DNA of 64,000 bases from positions 9,307,501-9,371,500 of the forward strand of contig JAGTTD010000018.1 in NCBI GenBank assembly GCA_018398585.1. The letters are read 5' to 3'. How positions within the stretch are numbered: the first letter of the stretch is position 1; each line of letters starts with the position of its first letter. The notes beneath the pieces are model-generated. The model saw only the letters and a list, made by a program, of their open reading frames with translations, was not told the DNA's origin and made no database searches. The position numbers and the translations under genes were made by a program. Shown piece by piece: positions 12,287 through 24,139 of this stretch. Source of the stretch: Simmondsia chinensis. Its lineage: Eukaryota; Streptophyta; Magnoliopsida; Caryophyllales; Simmondsiaceae.

Positions 12287-12737
12287 TTGCCACCCCTTTG
12301 CCGCCCATCTTGCTTTTTTGAAACAACTTGCTTGTTTTGTTAAGACTTTTTCTTCTTTTGCTGCCCAAATTCAGTTTTCACATCAGCTTGAACATGTTTT
12401 TGTGTTGTTGAATTCATCCTTGCACTTGCTTTGTCCATTTTGCCACCCATTTTTGCAATTTATAATGAATTGTACATGAACATGGTGATTCCTTGTTAAA
12501 ACTGGGTACATTTGATGTATTTTGCCCTTTTTTTGCTTTGTTTGATATACCTTGCATTCATTTGTTGATGTTGATGATAAAACTTAGCAAGATACGGCAT
12601 AAAATGAGTGTTTTTGTAGAAAATAGCAATAGGAGCAAAAAGAGCAAAATTGAGCTAAAACGATAAAAGTTTGATGCAAAAGAGTAAGAAAATGAACCTA
12701 AATGATATGAATAATATATAGTAAATTAGACTTATCA
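12287..12737 (-). repeat. Athila 5' LTR, outer part
   Basis: Continuation of the LTR broken at 3477. On the minus strand it begins TGATAAGTCTAATTTAC and continues with text typical of the start of Athila-type LTRs. Element coding is absent. Confidence 0.65.
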
Positions 12738-12865
12738 CACATGTATAAATTCACCATCATGATGATGCAATCTCTGCAAAGCAAGAACAACAAGAGACAT
12801 AGTTCTATCGTGACTATTGTCAGCTTGATATTGAGCTTGCGAGTGAATTGAAGTGTCACAAGCAA

Positions 12866-13478
12866 GGTTGTTAAAATCTGGATTCTACTTAGAATTTGTA
12901 GGAGGTTTTAGAATTGTAATCGTAAAATCGAATTGAGAATCGCAAGATTTTACAAAATTTATATTATAATTATTATTCATATTAATATCAATTATATAAT
13001 TCAAAAAATTATTAATAATACCTTTACTTATATTGGTATATATAAGAAATATAATCAAATATGATAAAAATATTATCATGTAACATAGATGTGTCATTTT
13101 ATGTTATAATAATCATGAGAGCTTTTAAGATAGATGATGCTAACGAACTTTATATATATGGTTAAAACATAAAACTAAACTTAATTTAAGTTTCTTGGAA
13201 GTATATAACGCTTAATTAATTTTTTACTTCAAACTAATAAAGTAAGTTCGTTTAAAATATGTGCTTTATTTTTTTACATTATAACTTGTTAGTTCTATAT
13301 GTTGGTAGAATCGATGTCGGATCAGTAGAATCGTAAAATCGTATTATATATGATTCTATCCTTTAGTCTCATGTAATATCAATGAATCGTAAGATTCTAT
13401 TTAAGATTCAGATCAGTCAGCGATTGTGAAATCGTAGCATTGTAAGAGTCTAAGATTCAAATTGGGATTTTAATAACC
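12866..13478. mobile_element. Inverted-repeat element (MITE-like)
   Basis: The left end is GGTTGTTAAAATC and the reverse complement of the right end is GGTTATTAAAATC. Further inward both sides repeat AGAATCGTAAAATCG-like phrases in opposite orientation (12900-12955 and 13310-13450). The interior is AT-rich with no coding signal. I could not define a target-site duplication, so the superfamily is open. Confidence 0.6.
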
Positions 13479-14111
13479 ATGGTCAGAAGGTCATAGGACA
13501 TCTGAATGAGGTTTTAAATATTTGGAGCACAAATGCTAACTACAATGACAATAAAATTGTCAAGGAACCAATTATAGTCAAAGAAAGTCGATCAATGTTT
13601 GTTACTATTGAAAGTACAGTAGAAGTAAAGACAAAAGAAGAAACAAATAGTGAAGGGAGGCCTTGTCAAATTGTTCATTGAAGATAATGACGAAATTGAA
13701 GAGGTATATATTGAAGTAAAACAAAACGAATCGAAAATGAAGAAGAAACAAGGGATGAAGAACTCCTCCAAATAGCAATTGAGTTCAACAATGAAGGACA
13801 TGAAGGACAGCTTATACAAGCTAATAATCTCAAGGTTGAACTCTCTCATAGCAATTGAGTTTAAAAATAAAGGACCTAAAGGGAAGCCTATACAAGACAA
13901 TCATCTCAAGGTTTATGTAGAGCATACTCAACATGTAGAGTTTTTATCATTGATAATTTTTCTGATAATCTTCCCGAATTTTATTTAAGGTTCTTCATTA
14001 AACATGGCCAAAAGCTCTTCCTCAAGCGAAGAACACGACCTATGATTTACTCTCTCATTCTCTTCTTTTACATAACTCGAGAACGAGTTTTTCGTAACTA
14101 GGGGAGAATGG
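13479..14111 (+). pseudogene. 3' end of a decayed LTR-retrotransposon coding region
   Basis: The text at about 14060-14111 reads as the end of an element: CTCGAGAACGAGTTTTTCGT followed by the purine tract CTAGGGGAGAATGG just before an LTR-like start. Upstream frames are short and broken. No catalytic domain can be named. The stretch 12738-12865 was probably continuous with it before the MITE inserted. Confidence 0.45.
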
Positions 14112-14420
14112 TGCAGTATGAGGATAATGTAAAATATGGGATTCGTAATGATATCTTGACTAGAAGGAATTTTAAGTATATTTGTAACTTTTAAATTCTT
14201 TGCATTATCCTTTAGGATTTCTTGAATTTAACTTAGATTACGATTATATTTTTAAGATTCTGATTACTTTTGTTTTCTATTAGATATGAATTAGACTTCT
14301 TTATCTCTTCGGATTCATGGTACCTACAATATAAATAGGACTTTTATGTACTTCATGGAGATATCTTTCAATGAAATTGAATCCAGAGTTTGAGAATTGG
14401 GTTAAAAATTATTAGTTTTC
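14112..14420 (+). repeat. Truncated LTR next to the decayed element
   Basis: Starts TGCAGTATGAGG after the purine tract. It contains TATAAATAGG at 14330-14339, followed by TTTCAATGAAATTGAATCC, a typical layout for promoter and processing signals in plant LTRs. The right end is not defined and no partner LTR is present. Confidence 0.5.
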
Positions 14421-15453
14421 CTTGTGTGCTACATCAGTACTCTTTGTGGCAATTTGAGGAATCTTTATTGAAAAATGCTGACATGTCATATAGTTTCGAT
14501 GATATATGTATCTTCTATCAGAATCCAATTAGTTTATACTGTAAGCGGACAAATTTGCATCTAGAATATTGATATTGCTCATATTTTATTGTAATCATGT
14601 TTCGTATCAACATTTTTTAATGAACATTGTCATCTCTTAACTAAAATTTACCGATGTTTCATGTAGGATACATAGATGATAGAATTTTGAACCTCAAAGT
14701 AACCTTTATATATAAAGAATCTTTAGATATTAGAGTATCTCATTTTATATATTAAAATATAAAAAAAATTCAGATAAGTTCTTAAATTTCATGTTGTTTA
14801 AGCCATAAATTTCTATTTTTGAAAGTAAATTATCTAAAACCAATAAACTATATGATGACAACCATTATGGATCTTTCTGGAATTTTGATGTTTCATATAA
14901 ATTTATCATATATGAATCATGTCATTATTTCTTGACATAATTGTGGTTCATCTTTAAACGTCTCAACTATACTCTTCTGTCATAAAAATACAATAATAAT
15001 AGAATCCTCATTTTAAACCTTATTATTTTATATCATATTAGAATCATGTTCTATGCACTTGAAAAAAAATTATGATAGATAATAATTCAATAACAAGATC
15101 TATTTGTTTTCAAATTAAGCGAGACAATGACACATAAAAAATCCTATTATCACACAAAGAGCCAAGACAAAATGCAAGCATGTACCTAATTAAGTAATTA
15201 AATTGTGTATTTGAATCACTTTCTTTTAAAGAATTCATTACTTACCTCTCATTTCTCAATCAAAATTTGTAATGAACCTAATGACAAAAGATTACTATGG
15301 CTTGGTGGTTAAAATCCACACTTTTTCACTATGCGCCTATATTTGAAGCTCATCAACCTTCCTTTCTACACATTCTAGTCCCAGCTAAAGGGAATTATAC
15401 TCTACTTGCCAATTTTTTAAAAAAATTACAACAGATTGCACCAAACACATAAA
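14421..15453. other. AT-rich spacer without recognised features
   Basis: I find no coding, RNA or terminal-repeat signal. Frames are short and of random composition. Confidence 0.5.
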
Positions 15454-15633
15454 TGTGAAAATATAGATTATGTAAAGGAAGTATGTATTTACTTGAATGA
15501 TGAATGAGGTTATAATGGTCCCTATTTATAGAGAATAGGGAGAGAGACAATTACAATGTTTGCCCTTGAATACTAGAAACACTAGGGGCAAAAGCGGAAA
15601 AGGACAAAACCCTAGTTGACTATAATGTAGTCA
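15454..15633 (-). repeat. Copia 3' LTR (180 bp)
   Basis: Left LTR; matches 20644-20822. On the minus strand it runs TGACTACATTATAG to TTTTCACA. Confidence 0.85.
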
Positions 15634-15659
15634 TCTAATATGCCCCCCAATCTGAAAGG

Positions 15660-17000
15660 GGTGGACACACGTAGTGGTCAAGGAAGTGATCAGCGGAGAG
15701 ACCTTTGGTGAAGATGTCAACTACCTGTTTGGTGGTGGGCATGTATTGAACCCGGAGATCCCCTTTGAGGACTTTCTCTCTTATATAGTGAAAATCAACA
15801 TCAACATGCTTGCTTCGATCATTGGAAATAGGGTTGGCAGCTAGATAGGATGCAGAAACATTATCACGGTAGACTAGACTATTATGGGTCCTGTATTACG
15901 TAATCTAAGGTCTCGCATAAGATAACGAATCTAGTCACTTTCAGCTCGGCTTGGAAAATGGCATAAGACTCAGGTTCTGTGGGTGACTTGGAGACAGTTG
16001 CCAATATCTTGGCTCGTCAGGAGATGAGGTTTGGTCCCAGAAAGAGGGCGTAACCTGTGGTGGAACAGCAAATGTCAAGGCAGCTACCCCAGTTGGCTTC
16101 GTCAAAGGCGACAATAGTAGTGCAGGAGCCAAGGAGGATCGTTAGACCATGGCCGAGAGTGCTTTTGAGGCAGTGGTGGATGCGCTTGACAACTAGCCAA
16201 TGAATACCCTAGAAGCATGCATAAACTGAGCAACAAGGTTAACTACATAGCAAATGTCAGGTCGAGTCACTGTTAGATATCGGAGACCACCTACAACACT
16301 CCTGTATTCAATGGGATTAGCGAGAAGATCTCCTTCATTAAATGCTAGGTGAATTCAAGTTGGGAGAGGAGTTTTAATAGGTTTGGAAATGTGCATGTTG
16401 AACTGTGTTAAGAGGTCTATGGTGTATTTGTGCTGTAAAAGGAAATGGCCATTTGGGTCACGTTTGGCTTTTATGCCTAAAAAGTAAAGGAAAGGTCCAA
16501 GGTATTTCATTGCAAACTGGGAGAAAAGGGTGCGACTGAGGGTGTCTAGGGTTTGAGAGTGTGTGCGCGTGAGGATTATATCGTCAACATGTAGAAGAAG
16601 GCAAGTGGTGTCAGATGCGGTGTGATGTAGGAAGAGAGAAGGATTAGTTATGCTACATGTAAAACCTATGTTGTAAAGGAAGGTGCTAAACCGCTAAAGC
16701 CAAGCTCAAGGAGCCTGTTTTAGACCATAGAGGGCCTTACGTAATCGACACACATGTGTGGGAAACTTGGGGTGTATGAACCCCTAAGGTTATCACACAT
16801 GAACTTCTATCTGCAAATAGCCATGTAAAAATGCATTCTTAACGTCAAGTTGCCTAATGGGCCAGGTGTTGGTTTTGGCAAGTGAAAGTATAAATTAGAC
16901 GGTTGGAGGTCTGACAACTGGATTGAAATTTCCTTGAAGTCAGTACCTTCATGTTGGTGAAACCTTAGGCAACTAATCCGGCTTTAAATCGATTGATTGA
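15660..17000 (-). pseudogene. Copia reverse transcriptase and RNase H relic
   Basis: On the minus strand, text such as FDEANWGSC and GYALFLGPNLISW (about 16020-16110) matches the copia RNase H region. Upstream (16200-16960) are broken reverse transcriptase segments. Only short frames are open. Confidence 0.65.
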
Positions 17001-17115
17001 TCCATCCGCTTTATATTTTACCCTATATTTCTAGGTGTTACCTACAATAATTTTGTTGGGGTCATGTGGGACAAACTCTCAAGTGTGATTTTGAATTAGG
17101 GCAATGAATTATTCG

Positions 17116-17277
17116 ATACTACGGACTAGCATTTCAGGTCGGGGGTCCTCGGAAACAACCTCCCTTCAAGGTAGCTCCCAAAAAGGGGAAGGCTGCGTAC
17201 ATCTTCCCCTCCTCCCCCACCCGCCAAACCACGCTTAGGCGGGAGCTCTTTGTGGCACTGGGTTTGTTGTTGTTGTT
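17116..17277 (+). repeat. SINE-like repeat without the 5S head
   Basis: Shares the body of the 5S-headed SINEs: GTCCTCGGAAACAACC, GGAAGGCTGCGTACATC, TTAGGCGGGAGC, GGCACTGGG and a TTG-repeat tail ending near 17277. The flanks GCAATGAATTATTCG (about 17101-17115) and GCATTGAATTATTCG (about 17278-17292) match at 14 of 15 bases. The body resembles the Au SINE family of plants as I remember it. Only about 35 bp lie upstream of the shared body, and they are not 5S-like. Confidence 0.75.
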
Positions 17278-17279
17278 GG

Positions 17280-18812
17280 CATTGAATTATTCGGCCTATG
17301 TGTAGCAGGTGGGTTCTTGAATGACCATTATACTGGAGAGAGACAAGGGATATCTGGGCCTACGAATGCCATCTTTAAGTCTAGTTTGCATTGGGTGGGT
17401 GTTAAGTGACGCAGGAGGGTTAGTGGCAGTGGGGACAAAGCCACCAGTGGCGACAGGGGGGGAGGTCTGAAATGACGGTGGTTGGTAGTCTGGTGGTCTG
17501 TAGGGGTTAGATAGTGAGGGTGTTTGTCATAGGTGTTGCGGGAATGTTAAAGACAGCCATCACAGACGATGGGGTGGTGGGTTGGTTAGTGCTGGCGTGC
17601 ACGAGGGAGGGGTTTTGTTTGGTCACCATGGGGACCTGAGGGTCAGGTGAGGTTTGATTGTGTCTAACATCCAATGGCACAACATGCGACTGGTGGACCA
17701 GAGGGGATCTGGGTGTCGGTCTAAGGTTGGGTGGCAACAATCTCACGGTCAGATGCCAGCTGGTGGTTGACACGGTGGGAGAATGGGATAGCGGGATGGG
17801 GATAGGGGTTTGGATTACCATGATGCTACTGGGATTGGTTTTGGATTGACTTAGTTTAGTGTAGGGGAAGCAAGTTTCGTCTAATTTTGTGTGATGACTT
17901 ATGTAAAGTCGTCTAGTTGTTGGGTCATGGCATCGATAACCTTTGTAATGTGCAACATGTTCTAAGAACTCGAGGTGCTAGTTTGTGAGGTGCAAGGGGT
18001 GTGAGGTTAGGGTAGCAAGTGCACCCGAAAACGCGGAACCGAGAGTAATCCGGTGATTTTTGAAAATTTTTTCGAAAGGAGATATGTTCCATAAAACAAG
18101 AGTTGGTAAGCGATGTATTGTAAAACAAACAGTGCAAACAGAATCGTTCGAAAACGAATAAGGGAGTTTGGATTCAATGAGTAATGTTCATGCCATTTCA
18201 ATTAGGTGTTTATGTTTGCATTTAGCCACTCCGTTTTGTTCGGATTGTTGGGGCATGATAGGTGAAAATGAATGCCAAGATGTACACACAGCACTTGCAT
18301 ACACCTATGGTTAAATTCACCTCCACCATCACTCTGAAAAATTTTGATTTTAGTGTTAAATTAGTTTTCTATGAGGGTTTTGAAATTTTTGAAAAGTTCA
18401 AAAAAGTCAAACTTTCATTGCATTGGATAGAGCCATGTAAATCATGTAAAGTCATCAAAAAAATAACATAGTATTTGTGTTGAGAATTAGAGAAAACAGG
18501 AGATTGCCATGTGCTAGAATGAATTAATTGAAAAGGTGCAATAGTAGTACAAATTGCACATTCAAAAGGCAACCTATGGAACTTGCCTAAACAATATACT
18601 TGACAAATATTCGAAAAAGTATTCCTAGAAATAAGTTTGCGAGTACGTAACATTCGTAGTGTATTGCTTCCTAAGTGACCTAAGTAGTTATGCCAAAGTT
18701 GTCCCTCGTGAGCATGGGTGATGAGACTAGTAGTGTTGGATAAAAAACTACATAGGGTTTTGTTACTGTGTAACCGTAGCAGAAGTGTCCCTATAGCCTT
18801 GTCCTTAAGCAA
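17280..18812 (-). pseudogene. Copia integrase relic
   Basis: The minus-strand frame 18369-18812 contains LWHNYLGHLGSNTLRMLRTR and CQVYCLGKFHRLPF, the pre-integrase zinc region, then YYVIFLMTLHDL, where a working core usually has DD. Short integrase C-terminal segments follow at 17925-18201. 17280-17900 is poorly preserved and low in complexity. Confidence 0.7.
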
Positions 18813-18853
18813 AAAAAGAAATTGGAGTCAAATTCCACAATACAATTATTATC

Positions 18854-19110
18854 TTAACACAGGCGTTTAATAAATAATAAATTGTGTGCAAGTTGGGGAA
18901 CTAAAAGAACATTTTTGAGGAATAGTGGTCCGTGTTTAGTAGGTACGGATGAGGACCCAACATGTATTACAGGAAGTAGGACATCATTACCAATAAGAAT
19001 GCATTTATAGCCATTATAAGGAAGATGGTTACAGAAGATACCTGGATTAGATGTCATGTGGTTCGATGCTCCTAAGTCAGGGTACCAGTTGTAGTCATGG
19101 GGCTCCTAGA
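18854..19110 (-). pseudogene. Copia protease relic
   Basis: The minus-strand text DLGASNHMTSNPG corresponds to the copia protease active site DSGAS-HMT, with serine changed to leucine. Downstream, LFLKNVLLVPQLAHNLLF matches the end of this domain. Confidence 0.75.
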
Positions 19111-20631
19111 TGGACGAGGCAGAGGATGAATGGGAGGGATCTGGAGATGATGCCTGATCAATGCGATGTTTGCAAGACAGAGCAACATGACTAGGGTGAC
19201 CTTAAATTTGGCAGAGTTCTGGGGGAGGTCCAAGGGTCCCACTTCTACGATTGAATGGAGTTCTTACAGATCTTACTAAGGAGGGAGTTAGAGGTGGGGT
19301 CTTATACAGTGATGAGCTTGATCCCCTAGGGTTCACATTCCCTGAGGGATGGTTCTGAGGTTGACCTTGTCCCCTATGGCATCCTCCACGTCCGCCACAG
19401 CAGCTCAAACTCTTCGACCATGACCTTCGCGACCATGGTTCTGTTCGGTTGGTCCTGCACCTATTGCAACTAAGGCATGGGAAGGGCCAGTAGTAAAGTG
19501 CCCACTATAGCGCATGACCGCGGCTTCCTCGTTTAGAAGCGCGGCCTTGAGTTCTTCATAACTAATATCATGTGAAGATTGTTGCACAATGATAGCAAAA
19601 GCAACATATTCAGAGGGTAGTCCAAAAAGAGCGTAGTGAAGTAGTTCTCAATTTGAAATGGATGAATATATGGCGGCAAGGCCATCAATTATGTTTTTAA
19701 GTTCAGTGAGATAGATGGCCATAGTTTTGGCATCTTTTTTGTGATTATGAAGTTGATTCATAGGTCAAACTATTTAGTCAACGAGGTATCTTGAAATCAC
19801 TTGGCTAGGGCATCCCACATTGCTTTCAAGGTGGGTTGTCTTATGACATCATTTATGAGAGATCGAGATAGGGTGGCAGCTATGCAAGAGTGTAAGCTCT
19901 GGTCCGTCCTTACCTATGATATATAGTCAGGGTTCAGTAGAGATTATCCATTTATGTTAGAGGGAGGACAAGGGTAAGATCCATCTACAAAACCAAATAA
20001 CAGATGAGCCATAAGAATAATATAAAATTGTTCTTTCCACATAGGATAGTGGAGTTTTCAAGTTTGATAGTAACAATGTCTGAAATATTAGATAATGGGA
20101 GAAGGAGGATGCTTGCTGATGCTGGTGTTGGTGGGATTATATTCTTGAACTGGAGCGCCGGTGAGGAACCCGGTGCTATGGTTGAGGGACCACCACTAAG
20201 GGCCGCGCTAGGCAAGGGCAAGGGGGGAGGGATTGTGGGATTTCTAAACTTAGGTATGGAGTCACTGTAGACCTCAGAGTGGGAAAAGACATGTTGGAGA
20301 AAGCGACACAGGCATCCATTAACCCGTAGAGGGAGGTACCTGAGGTGGGGATTCCGACATGGAGGTAGTCGGTCACCACCCCGGGTTGAGTTGGAGCATG
20401 ACGAGCCGGGGAGAAGTCGGCATGGGGAGGGCCGGTCTCAACCAATCATCGGTGGCCATCCACCAGCACCAAGGAGGCTGCAGCGATAATGGGGGCAAAA
20501 AAAGTAAAAATAGGGAGGATGGAATTAGGGGTTTGTGTTGCCATAAGTAAAAATAAAAAAACAAATCAATTTGAGAACTGAATTTTTTATAAAAAAAAAC
20601 AAAAGGACAATGAAGAAAGAAATTAAAAATG
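19111..20631 (-). pseudogene. Copia gag relic
   Basis: Broken frames between primer site and protease. SHDISYEELKAALLNEEAAV (19405-19587) resembles the gag region ahead of the nucleocapsid. The next segment is rich in glycine and arginine. 20000-20560 is proline- and alanine-rich on the minus strand. No continuous frame exists. Confidence 0.6.
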
Positions 20632-20643
20632 CTTTGATACCAT
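20632..20643 (-). other. Copia primer-binding site
   Basis: The minus strand reads TGGTATCAAAGC, one change from the initiator-tRNA-Met site, directly inside the right LTR. Confidence 0.8.
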
Positions 20644-20822
20644 GTGAAAATATAAATGACACAAAGAAAAAGTATATATTTACTTGAATGATGAATGAGG
20701 TTATAATGGTCCCTATTTATAGAAAATAAGGAGCGATAAATTACAATGTTTGCCCTTATATACTAGAAACCCTAGAGGCAAAAGTGGAAAAGGAGAAACC
20801 CTAGTTGACTATTATATAGTCA
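20644..20822 (-). repeat. Copia 5' LTR (179 bp)
   Basis: Right LTR, partner of 15454-15633. 20823-21113, up to the next element, is AT-rich with no recognised features. Confidence 0.85.
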
Positions 20823-21113
20823 TTTAATAATAAAGTTAACGATGCTATGAATACATTCATCCTTTACCATTTTAATTACCTCATATAAACTGTTAAAAAA
20901 AAAAAATAAAGTACCCCATATAGACGGCAAAAACCGTTGGATTTTATCATGTAAACTAGATACTCAAATAGGCACTTAAAACATCACACACAAAATATTC
21001 TCTAAAAAAAATGAACCGATCATTTATAACCTAAAATTTGAGCATTTATTAAGTACATTATTTCAATTTACCCAATGGGATATTGTAAAGTTTTAAAGTT
21101 TTGTCACTACGAT

Positions 21114-21785
21114 TGTTGAAAATTAAAATATTTTTTTTGATTTAAAAAATTATTTTATTTTCATATTTATATATATTTATTTGAAATATAGATGCAGATT
21201 TATCGTTGATTTTTTATTTTAATTATGAAATTAATTTTTAAATTGTTGATATATTCAAATGCAATCCCGAGGAAAGTGGATGTTTCCATGCAACTGCTTG
21301 CCAACCTTATCGCGTGAACGACTAATTATTTGAAATAAAAAATAATAATTAATAACATTGAAATTCTTTCTAAGGTCAGAGGGTTGAAAGTGTGAGTAAA
21401 AAGATGTCTCACTGGAAAACAATATTTGAAAAAATACAGTAACTAGTTTTCAGTACTTTCCTTCCTCCCCCTCTTAAAAGAAATTGTGATATGTGCTGAT
21501 TGAGGTTCGGGGATCTTTAATTTCTGCACTGATAGAGGTCCGACAGGTTGTTGAATCTTGGGAGAGGAGTGCTTTCAAGTTCAAGCATTGTGATACTCAT
21601 GCAGAAGGGGCGTTTCCTTTCTAAGGAGAGTACACTTTTGCATGCCTCAACCCACACGGGCTTTTCTAAACTTTTGCTCGGTTTAATTTCTGCCTTTAGT
21701 TCAATTATTGTTGGAATTTGTTGTTATTGAAACTTTATATTAGTCGTTTTGTTTTTTGATGTTTATTAGGCAAATTTTTCCAACA
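21114..21785 (+). repeat. Copia 5' LTR (672 bp)
   Basis: Starts TGTTGAAAATTAAAAT and ends TTTTTCCAACA. Internal text such as GAAAGTGGATGTTTCCATGC recurs in the 3' LTR at 24873-24892, and GTCCGACAGGTTGTTGAAT has a counterpart at 31272-31290. Confidence 0.85.
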
Positions 21786-21810
21786 GTCCCAGAAAGGAAA
21801 TTCCTTATCA

Positions 21811-22380
21811 TTGCCTAAATTCAAAACTAGAGAAAAAATATCTACAAGCATGGAAATCTTTAATACCCTCACCAATAAGCCCGAAAAATTTGCTTGGAAG
21901 AATTTCTTTTGTTGGCAACAGCAAATGAGGTTTTGGCTGACTGAACCGGGATTAATTTCGGTAATTCTGGGTAATAAGGAAAAGGGTAGTGAAAAATCCT
22001 TAGAATCGGTCGATGGTACTCCTACTAGTGGAGGTTCAACATCCACTAATAAAACCACATCCATCGAAAAGGACATTCAATGTCATGGGAGAATTTTGAA
22101 TGCTCTATCTGACAATATCTATAGTAACTTTTGTCATATTAAATCTGCGATAGAATTGTGGAATGCCTTAAATCATAGGTATGACACAGAAGAAAGATGT
22201 TTAAAATGATGTTCTATTAAAACCCGACTTGATTATCAAATGATTGATGGAAAAAGAGTTTCTGAACAGGTTTATGAATTTCATAAATTAATTTTTAATA
22301 TGAAAATAAAAGGGATTGAAATTCCAGAAATTGTACTCATTACATCCCTTATTAAAAAATTACCACCTTCATACTTGTAA
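21811..22380 (+). pseudogene. Copia gag relic (UBN2 type)
   Basis: The frame 21811-22209 reads MPKFKTREKI and on to KFAWKNFFCWQQQMRFWL and HGRILNALSDNIYSNF, then IELWNALNHRYDTEE. This is the gag domain of copia elements labelled UBN2 or DUF4219. Following codons to about 22380 continue gag with stops. It ends at PPSYL, where the internal deletion begins. Confidence 0.75.
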
Positions 22381-24139
22381 ATTTTTAGTAATAAATTTAG
22401 AAATTTCTAAAATTTCTAATAATACTATTATTGAATCTCGTGATGCTACTTTATTTGAAAATGTTTTTCCAATGAAAATTAGAGCATCTAGAATTACTTG
22501 TGATGTAGTTCTTCTAGTTCTATGAGCCCTGTAGATTACGATAATGATAAACAATATCATAATGAACCTAGAAGAAGTAAGAAGGCTAGAAAGGCTAAAA
22601 ATTTTAATGATGGCTTCTATACCTTTTTAATAGAAGATGATCCTCGAACTTATAAAGAAGCAATGCAATCAATTGATGCTCCCTTTTGAAAAGAAGCAAC
22701 TAAAGATGAAATTGAATCTATTATGACTAATAAAACTTGGATCTTGACTGATTTACCATATGGATGTAAACCAATTGGGTGTAAATGAATTTTTAGGAAA
22801 AAAACTTAGAACTGATGATTCAATTGAAAAGTTTAAAGCAAGATTAGTGGCTATGGGATTTAAACAAGAAAAAGGAATCGATTTCTTTGATACTTATTCA
22901 TTGATTTCTAAGATTACTACAACAAGAATCTTGCTTGCCTTTGCTTCTATATATAAATTAGAAATTCACCAAATGGATGTTAAGACAACATTTTTAAATG
23001 GTGATTGTTCCTGGGCAAGAAAATAAAGTTTGTAAGCTAGTAAAATCCCTTTATGGATTAAAACAAGCGCCCAAACAATGGTATAAAAAGTTTGATAAAG
23101 TAATGTTCTCTTATGGCTTTCAAACTAATAGTGCTAATAAATGTGTATATATTAAACAAACTAGTAGCAAATGTGTTATGCTTTGTTTATATGTTGATGA
23201 TATATTGATATTTGGAAGTAATCTTGGTGATATTATGGATATTAAGTATTTCTTGTCTAGTAATTTTGACATGAAAGATTTTGGCCCCGTTGATGTTATT
23301 TTGGGAATGAAATTAATTAAGGATCAAAGTGGAATTGCTTTGACCCAATCACACTATATTAAAAAATTGTTGAAAAAGTTAGGTTATATTGATGTGACTC
23401 CTGTTACTAGTCCTTTTGATCCAACATTTAAATTAAAGAAAAATGAAGGTGAAAGTGTTTCACAACACAAATATTCTCAAATAATTGGTTCCTTGTTACA
23501 TCTAGCTAATCATACTAGACCAGACATTTCACATGCTGTATCTAGATTAGGTAGATATACACACAACCCAAGTATTATACATTGGGAGGCTTCATAAAGG
23601 GTATTTAAGTACCGAAAATGAACTTTAGACTATGCTATCATTATTGTGGTTTTCCTGCTGTAATTGAAGGATTTAGTGACACTAATTGGATAGTTGATTC
23701 TGATGATACAAAATCTATAACTGGTTATGTGTTTACAATGGGTGGTGGTGCAGTGTCTTGAAAGTCTGCAAAACAGACAATTATTTCTCGTTCCACTATG
23801 GAAGCCGAGTTAGTAGCACTAGATGCTGCTAGTATTGAAGCTGAGTAGATCAAAATTTTTATGACTGATATACCATTATTGCCTAAACCTATGCCTCCAA
23901 CTTTGTTACATTGTGACAATCAAGCTATAATAGCTAAAATTAAAAATAAAAATTTCGATGAAAAAAGGAGGCACATGAGAGTAAGGCATGAATCAATAAA
24001 GCATTTAGTCACACATGGTGTGATTGCTGTTGACTTTGTCAGGTCAGAAGATAATATTTCGGATCCGCTTACGAAGGGACTGGCGTGCCAGCAAGTTATA
24101 CAATCATCGAGGGGAATGGGACCGAAGCCTAAAAAGTAG
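22381..24139 (+). pseudogene. Copia reverse transcriptase and RNase H relic
   Basis: Starts in text typical of the stretch after integrase (IIESRDATLFEN, then EPRRSKKARK). Reverse transcriptase follows: IEKFKARLVAMGFKQEKGID (22815-22880), QMDVKTTFLNG, LVKSLYGLKQAPKQWY (23037-23085) and the active site LYVDDILIFGS (23188-23220). RNase H is at 23640-24139, with KSAKQTIISRSTMEAEL preceded by a stop, and HCDNQAIIAK. Frame breaks near 23020, 23597 and 23848 inactivate it. Confidence 0.85.

Larger units (their letters stand above)
1..12737 (-). mobile_element. Athila-like Ty3 LTR retrotransposon, split by a copia insertion and cut by the window edge
   Basis: Read on the minus strand, the order is LTR, primer-binding site, leader, gag and the start of the protease region, which runs off the left edge. 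The LTR is in two parts, 12287-12737 and 2486-3477, separated by a whole copia element at 3478-12286. Joined, the LTR is about 1.44 kb. Its outer end starts TGATAAG at 12737 and its inner end abuts a GGCGCCG-type primer site. The gag text matches the Athila pattern. Several stops and frame changes show that it is dead. The second LTR and most of pol lie outside the window, so neither element age nor the outer target duplication can be judged. Confidence 0.8.
15454..20822 (-). mobile_element. Decayed Ty1/copia retrotransposon with 180-bp LTRs
   Basis: The LTRs at 15454-15633 and 20644-20822 start TGTGAAAATATA and share most bases, including CCCTATTTATAG (TATA on the minus strand). The primer site TGGTATCAAAGC (minus strand, 20632-20643) abuts the right LTR. 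A G-rich purine tract (15634-15650) abuts the left LTR. Coding order on the minus strand is gag, protease, integrase, reverse transcriptase, RNase H. A SINE-like repeat at 17116-17277 interrupts it. No convincing target duplication was seen. Confidence 0.85.

Noticed and set aside
20004..20550. Plus-strand glycine-rich frames of 63-88 codons
   Set aside because: They are opposite strand shadows of the proline-rich gag relic of the antisense copia.
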